Part shown: positions 10,528-18,919 of the stretch, in pieces
Layout: each line of letters starts with the position of its first letter
Position numbering within the stretch: the first letter of the stretch is position 1
Assembly (NCBI GenBank): GCA_963815355.1
Contig: CAWFGJ010000009.1
Coordinates: 1-64,000, forward strand
Origin: JAPUEK01 sp963815355
GTDB lineage: Bacteria > Pseudomonadota > Alphaproteobacteria > Rhodobacterales > Rhodobacteraceae
Reading direction: 5' to 3'
DNA: 64,000 nucleotides
Notes under the pieces: generated by a model
Databases searched by the model: none
The model's input: the letters and a program-made list of their open reading frames with translations, nothing else
What the model was told of the DNA's origin: nothing
Program-made: the position numbers and the translations under genes

Positions 10528-11968
10528 ATGCAAAGCACCGAGTTGACGGACTGGTCGGCCTCGGATCTGTCGCGGGCGATTGCGGCGCGGCGGTTGGCCC
10601 CGTCCGAGGTGATGGCCGCCCATCTGGACCGGATCGCGGCGGTGAATGGCGCGGTCAATGCGGTGATCAGCCTGCGCGACCCGGACGCGCTGATGGCCGA
10701 GGCGCGGGCAGCCGATGATGCGCCCCCGACGGGCTGGCTGCACGGCCTGCCCTTTGCGGTCAAGGATCTGTGCGCGACCAAGGGCTTGCGGACCACATGG
10801 GGCAGCCCCTTGTTTGCCGATTTCGTGCCGGACAAGGATGATCTGTTGGCCGCGCGGATGCGGGCGGCGGGGGCGCTGTTCATCGGCAAGACCAACACGC
10901 CGGAATGGGGCCATGGCAGCCATTCCTTCAACCCGGTCCACGGGGTCACACGCAACCCCTATGACCTGACGCGCACGGCGGGCGGGTCTTCGGGCGGGGC
11001 GGCGGCGGGGCTGGCAGCGCGGATGCTGCCGGTGGCCGACGGGTCGGACATGATGGGGTCTTTGCGCAACCCGGCGGCGTTTTGCAACGTCTACGGCTTT
11101 CGCCCGACGTGGGGCCTTGTGCCCGGCGATGCCGAGGGCGACACCCATCTGGCCACTCTGGCGACCGAAGGCCCGATGGGGCGCACGGTCGAGGACGTGG
11201 CGCGCCTGCTGACGGTGCAGGCGGGCGAGAACCCGGAAGTGCCCTTTGGCCGCGAATGGTCTGGATTTCGCCGCGCGGCTGAACACCGATCTGCGCGGCA
11301 AGCGGATCGCCTGGTTGGGCGACTGGGGCGGGGCCTACCCGATGGAGCCGGGCATCCTGCCGCTGTGCGAGGCGGCCTTGGCAAGTGATGACCGATCTGG
11401 GCGCGCAGGTTGATCCCCTGCCCCCGCCCTTCCCCGCCGAAAAGCTGTGGCAGGCCTGGACCACCCTGCGCGCCATGCTGAACGCAGGCGGCATGAAAGC
11501 GCTCTATGACGACGCCGGCCAAGCGCGCGCAGCTAAAGCCCGAAACCATCTGGGAGATCGAACAGGGCCGCGGTCTGACCGCGCAGGCGGTCTATGAGGC
11601 CAGCGTGATCCGGTCGCGCTATTACGCCCATATGGCGCGGCTGTTTGACCGGTATGACGCGGTGGTGCTGCCCTCGGCGCAGGTCTGGCCCTTCCCGGTC
11701 GAGTGGCGCTGGCCGCAAAGCATCAACGGCTGTGGCGATGGACACCTATCACCGCTGGATGGAGGTGGTGATCCCGGTCAGCCTGATCGGCCTGCCCGCC
11801 CTGTCGGTGCCGGTGGGGTTTGGCGCCAATGGCCTGCCGATGGGCATGCAGATCGCGGGCCGGATCGGCGCGGATGCGCAGGTGCTGGCGCTCGGTCAGG
11901 CCTGTCATCTGGCGACGGACTGGCCGGGCGCGCGCAAACCAAGGATTGATCCGCCGGGCCCGGTCTGA
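10528..11968 (+). pseudogene. Amidase B, frameshifted (likely full-length gene with sequence errors)
   Basis: Amidase-signature enzyme hydrolysing a carboxamide. The first 245 codons are clean and contain the catalytic Lys segment (FAVKDLCATKG), the Gly/Ser-rich core (TAGGSSGGAAAG) with its cis-Ser and Ser nucleophile region, and FRPTWGLVP. After about 11258 the protein continues only by changing frame near 11260, 11383, 11508 and 11730, always by the same step; the pieces (LDFAARLNTDLRGKRIAWLG, AEKLWQAWTTLRAMLNAGG, VYEASVIRSRYYAHMARLF, VVIPVSLIGLPALSVPVGFG) join into a normal C-terminus. Four shifts in 500 bp in an otherwise conserved protein point to sequencing error rather than decay. Start ATG at 10528; 10513 is an alternative. 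It lies directly downstream of the transporter and may act on what the transporter imports (inference). Confidence 0.8.
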
Positions 11969-12003
11969 GTTCCCTCAGATCAGTTCCCACCCCCCGCTGC
12001 AGA

Positions 12004-12711
12004 TTAGCGCCAGTCCAGCACGGTCTGGCGGATCGCACGGTCCAGCGCGGCCGGGTCAAGATCGGTCTTGGGCTGAAACACCGCCATGCGGCCCTGCATG
12101 GGCGCCTGACGCGCAAATTCGGCAATCCGGTAATAGGATTTCCGGCTGCGGTAATCGTCCACCAACAGCAGGAAATCGCGCCCCGCAAGCGCCCGGATCG
12201 ACTTGAGCGCACAGGCCACGCGAAAGCGGCCATCGACCAGAACCACCGGACGCTCCATCGGCTTTTGCAGGGCTTCTGCGGGGAAATCCGACATTGCGTC
12301 AAACAGCGCCAGCCGCGCCGCATCCGGGGCCTGCAGGATCAGGGGTTGGCCCCAGCGGCGGGTCGGCCCGATATCGCGGTGCAGATAGGTCTGACGCTGT
12401 AAGTCCAGCAAGCCCTCGGCGGCAATCCGATCCTTCATCATCGTCAGGAAACCCGGATCACTTTCCACCGACACGAAAGGCAGGCCCAGTTTTGCGGCCA
12501 GAAACGTAGAGCCACCGGCCCCGTACTCAATCAGGACCGAGGCCTTGCCAAGACAGTCCCGGAAAAACGCCGTGGTCGTGGCCGCGCCAAAATGCGGCTC
12601 GGTCGGGGCGGTGAAGCTGCCCTTGCGCCGGTTCATGCGCCAAAGGTCAAACCGTTGCACCAGTTTGGGCACACGCGGCAGGTAGGCTTCGGCATAGGGA
12701 GGTGCGGGCAT
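12004..12711 (-). CDS. Hypothetical methyltransferase-like protein
   Basis: 235-residue protein of unknown function. A glycine motif resembling SAM-binding motif I (LIEYGAGGSTFLAA, near residue 61) is followed by an acidic strand end (SVESDP), as in Rossmann-type methyltransferases; a later VLVDGRFRVACAL resembles a motif seen in small family members linked to polysaccharide loci. No signal peptide or membrane segment is seen. It lies downstream of, and on the same strand as, a family-2-type glycosyltransferase, with only 15 bp between them, so the two probably work together on a surface glycan (inference). Its 3' end faces amidase B. Confidence 0.6.
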   Translation of the reverse strand: MPAPPYAEAYLPRVPKLVQRFDLWRMNRRKGSFTAPTEPHFGAATTTAFFRDCLGKASVLIEYGAGGSTFLAAKLGLPFVSVESDPGFLTMMKDRIAAEGLLDLQRQTYLHRDIGPTRRWGQPLILQAPDAARLALFDAMSDFPAEALQKPMERPVVLVDGRFRVACALKSIRALAGRDFLLLVDDYRSRKSYYRIAEFARQAPMQGRMAVFQPKTDLDPAALDRAIRQTVLDWR

Positions 12712-12726
12712 CAGGACTGGCTCATT

Positions 12727-13560
12727 TCAGACGCGCCCGAAAAAGCGGGCAGGGATTTCGACAACCGGGGCTCCGGGCATCATGGCAGGCTTGTTCAAGG
12801 CAAAGAACGGCCGCACCCAGGTCTGGCGGCGGCGGGCGTTCGCGAAAACGCTGTCACCGGGAAGTGCCTCACCTGTAGTGACATAGTCAAACACCTTCTC
12901 GCGGCGCTTGAGATGCCCGGTCCAGCCCGTCGACAACCGATCGACATCCGCCGTCTTGCCGGTGGACAGGGCGTAATCCACCATCCCGAAATGCACATGA
13001 AAGAGGTCCGGGTGGATATGGAAGTTCCGCCCCTTGATCCGGTGCATGCCCGAGCCCCATGTCACCGGCAAAAAGCTGACGACGGGCTTGGTATAGCGCG
13101 ACGACAAATGCGCAAAGCGGCGCTGGCCAAGGAAGGGCTGCGAAATGTCGATCGGGGATTCGCGGTGCAAATGCTGGGCCACATCCAATCCAAGGCCGGA
13201 CAGTGTCGTGCTGGCCTTGGGCACGGTTTCCAGAAACGCGCGCAGGCTATCGTGGCGTGCAGGGTCGGGCAGCAGGAATTCGTCAACATCGGTGGCGATC
13301 ACGCAATCCATGAAGCGGTGCAAGGCCCGGCCCAGATCGGAAATCGCCCGCGCCCGTCGCCGCATGGCCGCAACCCGGTCCAAAGGACGGCGCGGCAACC
13401 AAAGGAATGTCACATCTTCGCTGTTTTCGGGAAGGGTCTGGTCCAGCCCGTCCATGAACACAAACAGGTTCTTCCGGCCAAAGTTTGCGCCGTAGTAATC
13501 AATCCACTTTCGCAGGAAAATCCGGTCGTTTCGGACCGAGGTAATACAAGCAACTTCCAT
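12727..13560 (-). CDS. Glycosyltransferase family 2-like protein
   Basis: 277 residues from the ATG at 13560 (MEVACITSVRNDRIFLRKW), the form in which these proteins usually start; an upstream in-frame ATG at 13653 would add 31 residues with no family resemblance. The N-terminus (strand, VRND, WIDYYG) and IATDVDEFLLP, containing a DxD-type motif at about residue 90, match the GT-A fold group sometimes called Glyco_tranf_2_4. It would transfer a nucleotide-sugar residue to an unknown acceptor. A basic C-terminal half contains HVHFG. Likely an operon with the methyltransferase-like gene 15 bp downstream. Confidence 0.65.
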   Translation of the reverse strand: MEVACITSVRNDRIFLRKWIDYYGANFGRKNLFVFMDGLDQTLPENSEDVTFLWLPRRPLDRVAAMRRRARAISDLGRALHRFMDCVIATDVDEFLLPDPARHDSLRAFLETVPKASTTLSGLGLDVAQHLHRESPIDISQPFLGQRRFAHLSSRYTKPVVSFLPVTWGSGMHRIKGRNFHIHPDLFHVHFGMVDYALSTGKTADVDRLSTGWTGHLKRREKVFDYVTTGEALPGDSVFANARRRQTWVRPFFALNKPAMMPGAPVVEIPARFFGRV

Positions 13561-14071
13561 TTCGGGACCTGCCACTCTTGAAAAAAACGCCGGGCCGCGA
13601 CCTGCGACTTTGACCGGAGTTTTGCACATAGGCACGAGGCCCGGGTAAAACAACCGGGGGTAGAATGGGGTTGGCGAAAAGGCGCAAGTTATTGGTTTGA
13701 CTGAGCGAAAAGCCGCGCATCAGGCGTAGCGCCGCAGGGGCAACCCGCCGCGCGCCGCGCGCATCACCGCCCCGGCATCCGTGGCCGGTCGGCGGAACTT
13801 CCCGGCACCAAAGAACAGCGGCCCGACTGCGGCCACCGCTTTGGGCGTCACGCAAACCTGCCCAACCCCGTTGCCCGCATCCGCCCCGGGTTCCGCCCCG
13901 CCAAAGGGGGGCACCGCTATCTGGCAGGCTGCGGTCAACGGGCAACAGCACGCCCACAATATAGGGGCTTTCACCGCGGCCTTTGCAAATCCTCAGGAAA
14001 TATGTGAAAATTATGATATCAGCTCGTCCCGCGCCAAGACGGGATCAAAGAAAAAGGCAGGCAAAAACCCG
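13561..14071. other. Intergenic region between divergent genes
   Basis: About 510 bp between the glycosyltransferase (minus) and NUDIX (plus) genes. Most is GC-rich with no convincing gene. An AT-rich patch at 13983-14020 (TTGCAA, then TATGAT) is the likeliest promoter area for the NUDIX gene, but the spacing is not canonical. Confidence 0.4.
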
Positions 14072-14566
14072 ATGAATGAACCGCTTCTCCAAGCGCCCGA
14101 AACTGCATTGCACGACTGCGCCAGCCAATTGGGCGCGGTGTGTTGGCGCATGCACCGGGGCCGGGTTGAGGTGTTGTTGATCACCAGCCGCGACACGGGC
14201 CGCTGGGTAATCCCCAAGGGCTGGCCCATGACGGACCGCTCCCATGCCGAGGCCGCCGCCCAAGAGGCGTGGGAAGAGGCCGGAGTGCAGGGCGAGATCG
14301 CTGCCCTCCCCATCGGGGCCTTTCGTTATGCCAAGGTCTTGTCGGCCAAAAAGGCGCTGGATTGCGAAGTCACCGTCTTTGGCCTGCGCGTCAAAGGGCT
14401 GAAGGATCAGTTCCCCGAGCGCAAGCAGCGCCGCCGCAAATGGTTCGCCGCCCCTAAAGCCGCGCGCAAAGTGCAGGAGCCGGGCCTGCGCGAGCTGTTC
14501 CTGATGCTGGATCACCAACTGGCTGCCAATGCACCCGGTGCTTCGGATTCGACGCCAACCGCTTGA
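14072..14566 (+). CDS. NUDIX hydrolase
   Basis: 164 residues from the ATG at 14072. Contains WVIPKGWP and AAAQEAWEEAGV, which form a Nudix box with Glu-Glu for metal binding; the usual Arg before the first Glu is Gln here, as often seen in the diphosphoinositol-polyphosphate/diadenosine-type subfamily with a PKGW start. Would hydrolyse a nucleoside-diphosphate-linked compound; the substrate is unknown. A longer open frame back to 13781 is rejected as start because the added residues look like translated non-coding DNA. A KQRRRKWF segment follows the box. Confidence 0.75.
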   Translation: MNEPLLQAPETALHDCASQLGAVCWRMHRGRVEVLLITSRDTGRWVIPKGWPMTDRSHAEAAAQEAWEEAGVQGEIAALPIGAFRYAKVLSAKKALDCEVTVFGLRVKGLKDQFPERKQRRRKWFAAPKAARKVQEPGLRELFLMLDHQLAANAPGASDSTPTA

Positions 14567-14696
14567 CTTCCCGTCCGAACCTCCCAGTTTAAGGGGGTAG
14601 GTTTCCGATTTACGCAAGGCCCTGATCGGACAGGGCGCTCACCTCTTCCAACCCTTGCCCTGATGTCGGGGCGCCCCTGTCACACCGTGGCCCAAT

Positions 14697-15131
14697 ATGA
14701 TCCGCTACAGCCTGACCTGCCCCCAAGACCATGCCTTTGAAAGCTGGTTCCAGTCCTCCGCCGCCTTTGACGGGTTGGTGTCGGCGGGTCATGTCGCTTG
14801 CCCGATCTGCGGCACGACAAAGGTGGAAAAAACGCTGATGGCCCCCGCCGTGCAGCAGGGCAAGCAAGCCGCGCCGCTGCGCCAACCCTCTGACGGCAGT
14901 AGCAAAGCGGCCGAACTGGAACGCGCCTTGGCCGAATTGCGCCGCAACGTCGAAGAAAACTCGGACTACGTCGGCATGAACTTTGCCGCCGAGGCCCGCG
15001 CCATGCATGACGGTGACATGCCCGAGCGCGCGATCTATGGCGAGGTCAAAGCAGATGAGGCCCGCCGCTTGCTGGAAGACGGGGTGCCGGTGGCGCCCCT
15101 GCCGTTCCTGCCCAGCCGCAAGACCAACTGA
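14697..15131 (+). CDS. DUF1178 family protein
   Basis: 144 residues. The N-terminus MIRYSLTCPQDHAFESWF and CPICG at about 36-40 make a zinc-ribbon-like pattern typical of DUF1178, and the C-terminus has the usual MxxGDxPERAIYGEV-type segment (HDGDMPERAIYGEVKADEA). Widely conserved in alphaproteobacteria, function unknown. Lies 130 bp after the NUDIX gene on the same strand and faces the next gene's 3' end. Confidence 0.8.
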   Translation: MIRYSLTCPQDHAFESWFQSSAAFDGLVSAGHVACPICGTTKVEKTLMAPAVQQGKQAAPLRQPSDGSSKAAELERALAELRRNVEENSDYVGMNFAAEARAMHDGDMPERAIYGEVKADEARRLLEDGVPVAPLPFLPSRKTN

Positions 15132-15143
15132 TCCCCCGCACGC

Positions 15144-16211
15144 CTACAGCTTTTGCAACCGCGTAATCGCGCGCTGTTCATCAGACGCCGTCCACCCCGC
15201 CCGCAGCAAGGCGATCATCAGGTCAATCAACCGTGGATCGGAATGCTTGATCGCGCGCAGCGTCGCGTCCGAGGCGCGCTCGACATAGGCCACGGTCACA
15301 TCGTCGCTGTCGGTGACATGCACCGTCCCCAGCCGTTCAAAGATCGGGCGCAAGCGGCGGGTATTGGGGCCGAGGGTGATCAGAAAATCGGCCAGCCCTT
15401 CTTCGTCCATGCCCGTCGTCATGCCAAACCCGCCAAAGCGAAAGCGGTTGATGACGAATTCGGCATCCTTGGCCATGTAGGTCTTGAACCCGTGCGCCGC
15501 GACAAACCCCACCTTGGACGAGGACATATCGGCCCGCAGATCCAACCATGACACCGGATCAAAGGTAAAGGCGTTGTTGTTGCGCTTGATCTTCGGTGGC
15601 CAATAGCGGCAGGGCGACCCAAAGCTGTTCACCTCTACCCCGCTCAGCGCCGAGGTGCCCAAGGCCAGTGCGACAGCGGTCAGCGCGTTTGAGGTGATCA
15701 GATTGCCTTGCGAGTGGGAATAGATCGGCGTGATGCTTCGCGCGACGCCGCCCTGACCCACCAAAAGCCCGTAAAGCGAATGGGTGGCCGGGTTTCCGTC
15801 GATCATCGTGCCGACGAAATCGGTCTTTTGCAGCATGGGATAGGCCTTCTTGGCCAGCAGATACAGCGCCTCCACGCCAAGAGCCCAGCCCTCATAGCCG
15901 GTTTCGCTGCCGCTTTGCACCGGGCTCATCCGCAGCTTATCGGCCACGCATTGCCCCAGATCGCCCCACAACCCGTCCGAGCGGTTGAACACCCCGATCA
16001 CCGGGCAGCCTTGCAACATCGACAGGCCCAACGCGCTATCGCGGTGGTCGGCAGGCGAGTTGTCCATCCCGTTGACGAAAATCACCCGGCGATTGGTGGA
16101 AAACCAACCCTGCGCCGCGGCTTCGGCATTTACATATAGGTTCACATCCCCGTCGGTCTTGGGTAATCCCCCGCCGGGTCTGACAATAGGCGCTTGCATA
16201 GAAAGACTCAC
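15144..16211 (-). CDS. Hypothetical protein with a serine-hydrolase-like SHSQG motif
   Basis: 355 residues from a GTG at 16211 (an ATG four codons in, at 16199, is the alternative). The central segment ITPIYSHSQGNLITSNAL looks like the nucleophile elbow (GxSxG-like, S-H-S-Q-G) of alpha/beta hydrolases, and RRVIFVNGMDNSPADH near residue 45 resembles the strand and oxyanion region of such folds. Asp and His candidates lie further on (FVAAHGFKTYM), but I cannot assign a full triad. No signal peptide. I do not recognise a named family; similar segments occur in hydrolase-like domains of secreted or toxin-like proteins, and that is as far as the evidence goes. Confidence 0.5.
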   Translation of the reverse strand: MSLSMQAPIVRPGGGLPKTDGDVNLYVNAEAAAQGWFSTNRRVIFVNGMDNSPADHRDSALGLSMLQGCPVIGVFNRSDGLWGDLGQCVADKLRMSPVQSGSETGYEGWALGVEALYLLAKKAYPMLQKTDFVGTMIDGNPATHSLYGLLVGQGGVARSITPIYSHSQGNLITSNALTAVALALGTSALSGVEVNSFGSPCRYWPPKIKRNNNAFTFDPVSWLDLRADMSSSKVGFVAAHGFKTYMAKDAEFVINRFRFGGFGMTTGMDEEGLADFLITLGPNTRRLRPIFERLGTVHVTDSDDVTVAYVERASDATLRAIKHSDPRLIDLMIALLRAGWTASDEQRAITRLQKL

Positions 16212-16279
16212 TCAATGCTACAATCCTGACAGCGTAGCGCGCCCCGCACCGCGCGCAAAGCCCTTCTGCAGCCGTGCGC

Positions 16280-17065
16280 CTAGCGGCAGGCCAGCGCCTT
16301 GGCCAAAGCGGCGGCGCTGAACGGCCCCAGATCGGTGGTTTTGGTCAGGGTGGCGGCGATCAGGCGGCGGCGGTCGGCAGATTGCAGCACCACCTCATCG
16401 CCCTGCCCGCAGTTGCGGGTGCCGCTTTGCAGGCTTTTCTCGCCGATGCCGTGGTTGGTCAGCCCCTTGATCCGCCCGACCTCACGCAGACGCGATCCGC
16501 GGATCTGCACGAAAACCAACGCTTTTTCCAGATGCGGCCGGTCGACATAGGCGATCTCGATGCGCCCGTCGCCGTCGAAATCCCCTGCCCCAACCGGGGC
16601 CAGCCAACGGCGGGGCGTGCCGATGAACGGGGTTGCGGCGATGCGGGTCAGCGCCTTGTTTTCATAGGACCAGACCGTCAGCCTGCCCCCCTTTGTCGCG
16701 GTGGATTCGACCACCACCACCTCGGGGATGCCGTCACCGGTCACGTCCCACAGATGCGGGGCCACGTCCTCAAACACCAAACCCGCAGGCAAGGCGATTG
16801 CGGCACCCTCAAACCCGTGGCGACAGGCCCCGCAACTGACCGCCCGCACGTCCAACTCGCCAAAGGCCGGAATGCCGCCCAACACGTCATGCGGATGGGC
16901 AACCGGATGGGAAAGCCGTGCGCGCACCGGGAATGCGGGTCTGTCACTATCCCGCCCTTGCGGGGCGGAGACCGTGCTTGTCACCTCTTGCACCTGCGCC
17001 TGTGAAGGCAGCGGGCCAAAGGCCAGCGCGATCAGCAGGGCAACAAGGGTAGGGTGATGGGTCAG
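16280..17065 (-). CDS. Secreted FG-GAP/VCBS-repeat protein, probable CTG start
   Basis: About 261 residues. The signal peptide LTHHPTLVALLIALAFGPL, cleaved near SQA, begins right at a CTG codon (17065-17063) that overlaps the ferredoxin stop TGA. GGAG lies 8 bases upstream of that CTG, and no ATG, GTG or TTG occurs between there and the signal peptide; the nearest in-frame ATG is well inside the ferredoxin gene. Two acidic repeats resemble FG-GAP/VCBS calcium-binding blades (WDVTGDGIPEVVVVE, GDFDGDGRIEIAYVD). Probably a periplasmic or surface beta-propeller fragment of unknown role, translated by coupling to the ferredoxin gene. Confidence 0.6.
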   Translation of the reverse strand: MTHHPTLVALLIALAFGPLPSQAQVQEVTSTVSAPQGRDSDRPAFPVRARLSHPVAHPHDVLGGIPAFGELDVRAVSCGACRHGFEGAAIALPAGLVFEDVAPHLWDVTGDGIPEVVVVESTATKGGRLTVWSYENKALTRIAATPFIGTPRRWLAPVGAGDFDGDGRIEIAYVDRPHLEKALVFVQIRGSRLREVGRIKGLTNHGIGEKSLQSGTRNCGQGDEVVLQSADRRRLIAATLTKTTDLGPFSAAALAKALACR

Positions 17066-17385
17066 ATCTGCTTCTCCGGCATGATCACGCGCAAACCGTC
17101 CAGTGCATCCGTCACCTTGACTTGACAGGTCAGGCGCGAGCGGACCGGATCGGGGTTCCATGCGAAATCCAGCATGTCCTCTTCCATCGCGTCCTTTTTC
17201 GGCAGCTTTTCGACCCAAGCGGCATCGACATAGACGTGGCAGGTGGAACAGGCACAGGCACCGCCGCAGTCGGCCTCAATCCCGGGAATGCCGTTGTCGC
17301 GCGCGCCTTCCATGACCGTCAGGCCATTGGCCACGTTTACGACATGCTCTTTGCCGTTATGTTCCACATAGGTAATTTTCGCCAT
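17062..17385 (-). CDS. Adrenodoxin-type [2Fe-2S] ferredoxin
   Basis: 107 residues. Cluster ligands are visible as Cys40, Cys46, Cys49 and Cys87 (C-x5-C-x2-C-x37-C, the adrenodoxin/putidaredoxin spacing), with an extra Cys44 between. TCHVYVDAAW and the acidic EEDMLDF segment are typical of the interaction face of this family (Rhodobacter FdVI-like). A cytoplasmic electron carrier, for Fe-S assembly or monooxygenase partners. It is followed with overlap by the FG-GAP protein. Confidence 0.85.
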   Translation of the reverse strand: MAKITYVEHNGKEHVVNVANGLTVMEGARDNGIPGIEADCGGACACSTCHVYVDAAWVEKLPKKDAMEEDMLDFAWNPDPVRSRLTCQVKVTDALDGLRVIMPEKQI

Positions 17386-17576
17386 TCTTCACTTCCTGCC
17401 AGCCGGGTATGGGACGTCGCTCCCGGCATAATCCATAGCAAAGCGTTTTGCCAGACCGTGCGGAACACGCCCTTGCGAGCGCGCATATCGCGCGGTCTTT
17501 GCAGGGCCGGGTTTTCCCGCTAGGATGGTGCGATCATAAAACCCGAAGCACAATCGGGCCTTACGGGCAGAGCGGC

Positions 17577-18113
17577 ATGGCACGTCTTTTTCTTCTGACC
17601 AGCGCCGTGGCGCTCGTTCTTCTGGCGTGCACGCCGGGTCAGGTGACCGCCCCCAGCCGGGGCGCGTTTGGCAGCGAACTGGTGCGCCTGCGCGGCGACG
17701 GGCCACCCAAGGGGCCAGAGGGCGCGTGCTGGGCCAACGCCACCACCCCCGCAGTCATTGAAACCCTGACCGAGCAAGAGCTTGTCAGCCCCGAGGTCCG
17801 CGACGATGCCGGGCGCGTTGTCGCCCCCGCGACGTTCCGCACCTCAACCCATCAGCGCATGGTGCAAGACCGCGAGGTGGTCTGGTTCCGCGTGCCCTGC
17901 CCCGATGTGGTGACCGTGGCCTTTGTCGCCACCTTGCAGCGCGCACTGAAGGCGCGCGGGCTGTATCTGCTGCCCGTCACCGGCGCGATGGACGCCGCCA
18001 CAGCCGAAGCGATCCGCCGCTTTCAGGCCGAACGCGGGCTGGACAGCCCCACCTTGTCGCTGGCAGCCGCGCGGGAACTGGGCATCTCCACCACCGATCT
18101 GGACAAGCTATGA
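17577..18113 (+). CDS. Lipoprotein with peptidoglycan-binding domain
   Basis: 178 residues. The N-terminus MARLFLLTSAVALVLLACTP is a lipoprotein signal with lipobox LLAC (Cys about 18). The C-terminal part (VATLQRALKARGLYLLPVTG, then AEAIRRFQAERGL) is a PG_binding_1 three-helix domain. Likely anchored in the outer membrane and touching the cell wall. The ATG at 17577 is chosen because it begins the signal peptide; the frame is open further upstream without coding character. Its stop overlaps the next start by 4 bases (ATGA). Confidence 0.8.
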   Translation: MARLFLLTSAVALVLLACTPGQVTAPSRGAFGSELVRLRGDGPPKGPEGACWANATTPAVIETLTEQELVSPEVRDDAGRVVAPATFRTSTHQRMVQDREVVWFRVPCPDVVTVAFVATLQRALKARGLYLLPVTGAMDAATAEAIRRFQAERGLDSPTLSLAAARELGISTTDLDKL

Positions 18114-18781
18114 TCACCGTGTCCGAAATCCGCGCACGTCAGGCCCGCTATGAGGCCGAAGTCACCCGCCATTGGGCCCATGCCCCCGCGGACGGCGCGC
18201 ATGACCTTGGCCACCTGCGTCGGGTCTGGGCCAACGCTCAAGACATCGCGGCGGGTGAAGCGGCGGGCGGCAAAGCGGGGGCTGACCCCGAAATCCTGCT
18301 TGCCGCCGCGTTTTTCCATGACCTTGTGAACCTGCCGAAATCGGCACCCAATCGGGCCGAGGCCTCGCGGCTGTCGGCGGCGGCGGCGGTAACCTTTCTG
18401 CGTGCCGATGGCTTTGCCGCCGACAAGCTGGACGCGACCGCCCATGCCATCGCCGCCCATTCCTTTTCCGCCGCCCTGCCCGCCGAGACGGTTGAGGCCA
18501 AGATCCTGCAAGACGCCGACCGGCTGGAGGCTTTGGGCGCCATTGGCCTTGCCCGGATGTTTTCGATCGCGGGCCAGATGGGCGCGCTGCTTTTTGATCC
18601 CGAAGATCCCACCGCCCAGCGCCGCCCGCTGGATGACAAGCGGTTCGCGCTGGACCATCTGGAGGTGAAGCTGTTCCACCTGCCCGGCATGATGCAAACC
18701 GCCACTGGCCGCGAGATGGCCGAGGCGCGGGCGGAATGGATGGCTTCCTTTCGGACCCGGCTGCTGACCGAAATAGGTTAA
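18110..18781 (+). CDS. HD-domain phosphohydrolase
   Basis: 223 residues. Metal-binding HD motif residues are seen in order: His31 and His35 (HDLGHLRRV), His70-Asp71 (AAAFFHDLVN), and Asp in ILQDADRLEALG. This matches single-domain HD hydrolases acting on phosphate esters or nucleotides; the substrate is unknown. It overlaps the lipoprotein gene by ATGA, so the two are co-translated. Confidence 0.8.
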   Translation: MITVSEIRARQARYEAEVTRHWAHAPADGAHDLGHLRRVWANAQDIAAGEAAGGKAGADPEILLAAAFFHDLVNLPKSAPNRAEASRLSAAAAVTFLRADGFAADKLDATAHAIAAHSFSAALPAETVEAKILQDADRLEALGAIGLARMFSIAGQMGALLFDPEDPTAQRRPLDDKRFALDHLEVKLFHLPGMMQTATGREMAEARAEWMASFRTRLLTEIG

Positions 18782-18919
18782 CGCCCCAAGCGCAAATTTC
18801 CTTGTAATTTCGGCTGGATAGCGCCAAATTTTTGCCACGGTTGCATGGTTTTCCACAATACAACCCCGCCGCGCATCACCTGGCGCGTCTCGCTCTGTTC
18901 CCATTTCAAAGGTTCCGCA

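Larger units (their letters stand above)
5711..11369. repeat. Right arm of the large inverted repeat (readable copy)
   Basis: This arm carries the intact versions of the amidase A 3' part, the four-gene PotABCD-like operon and the 5' part of amidase B. Its mirror is 1-5577. The arms are separated by 5578-5710, which occurs once. Frames are open through about 11260, where frame changes begin. Confidence 0.9.

Noticed and set aside
13781..14071. Extended N-terminus of the NUDIX protein
   Set aside because: The extra 97 residues show no coding character and the Nudix family starts near the ATG at 14072.
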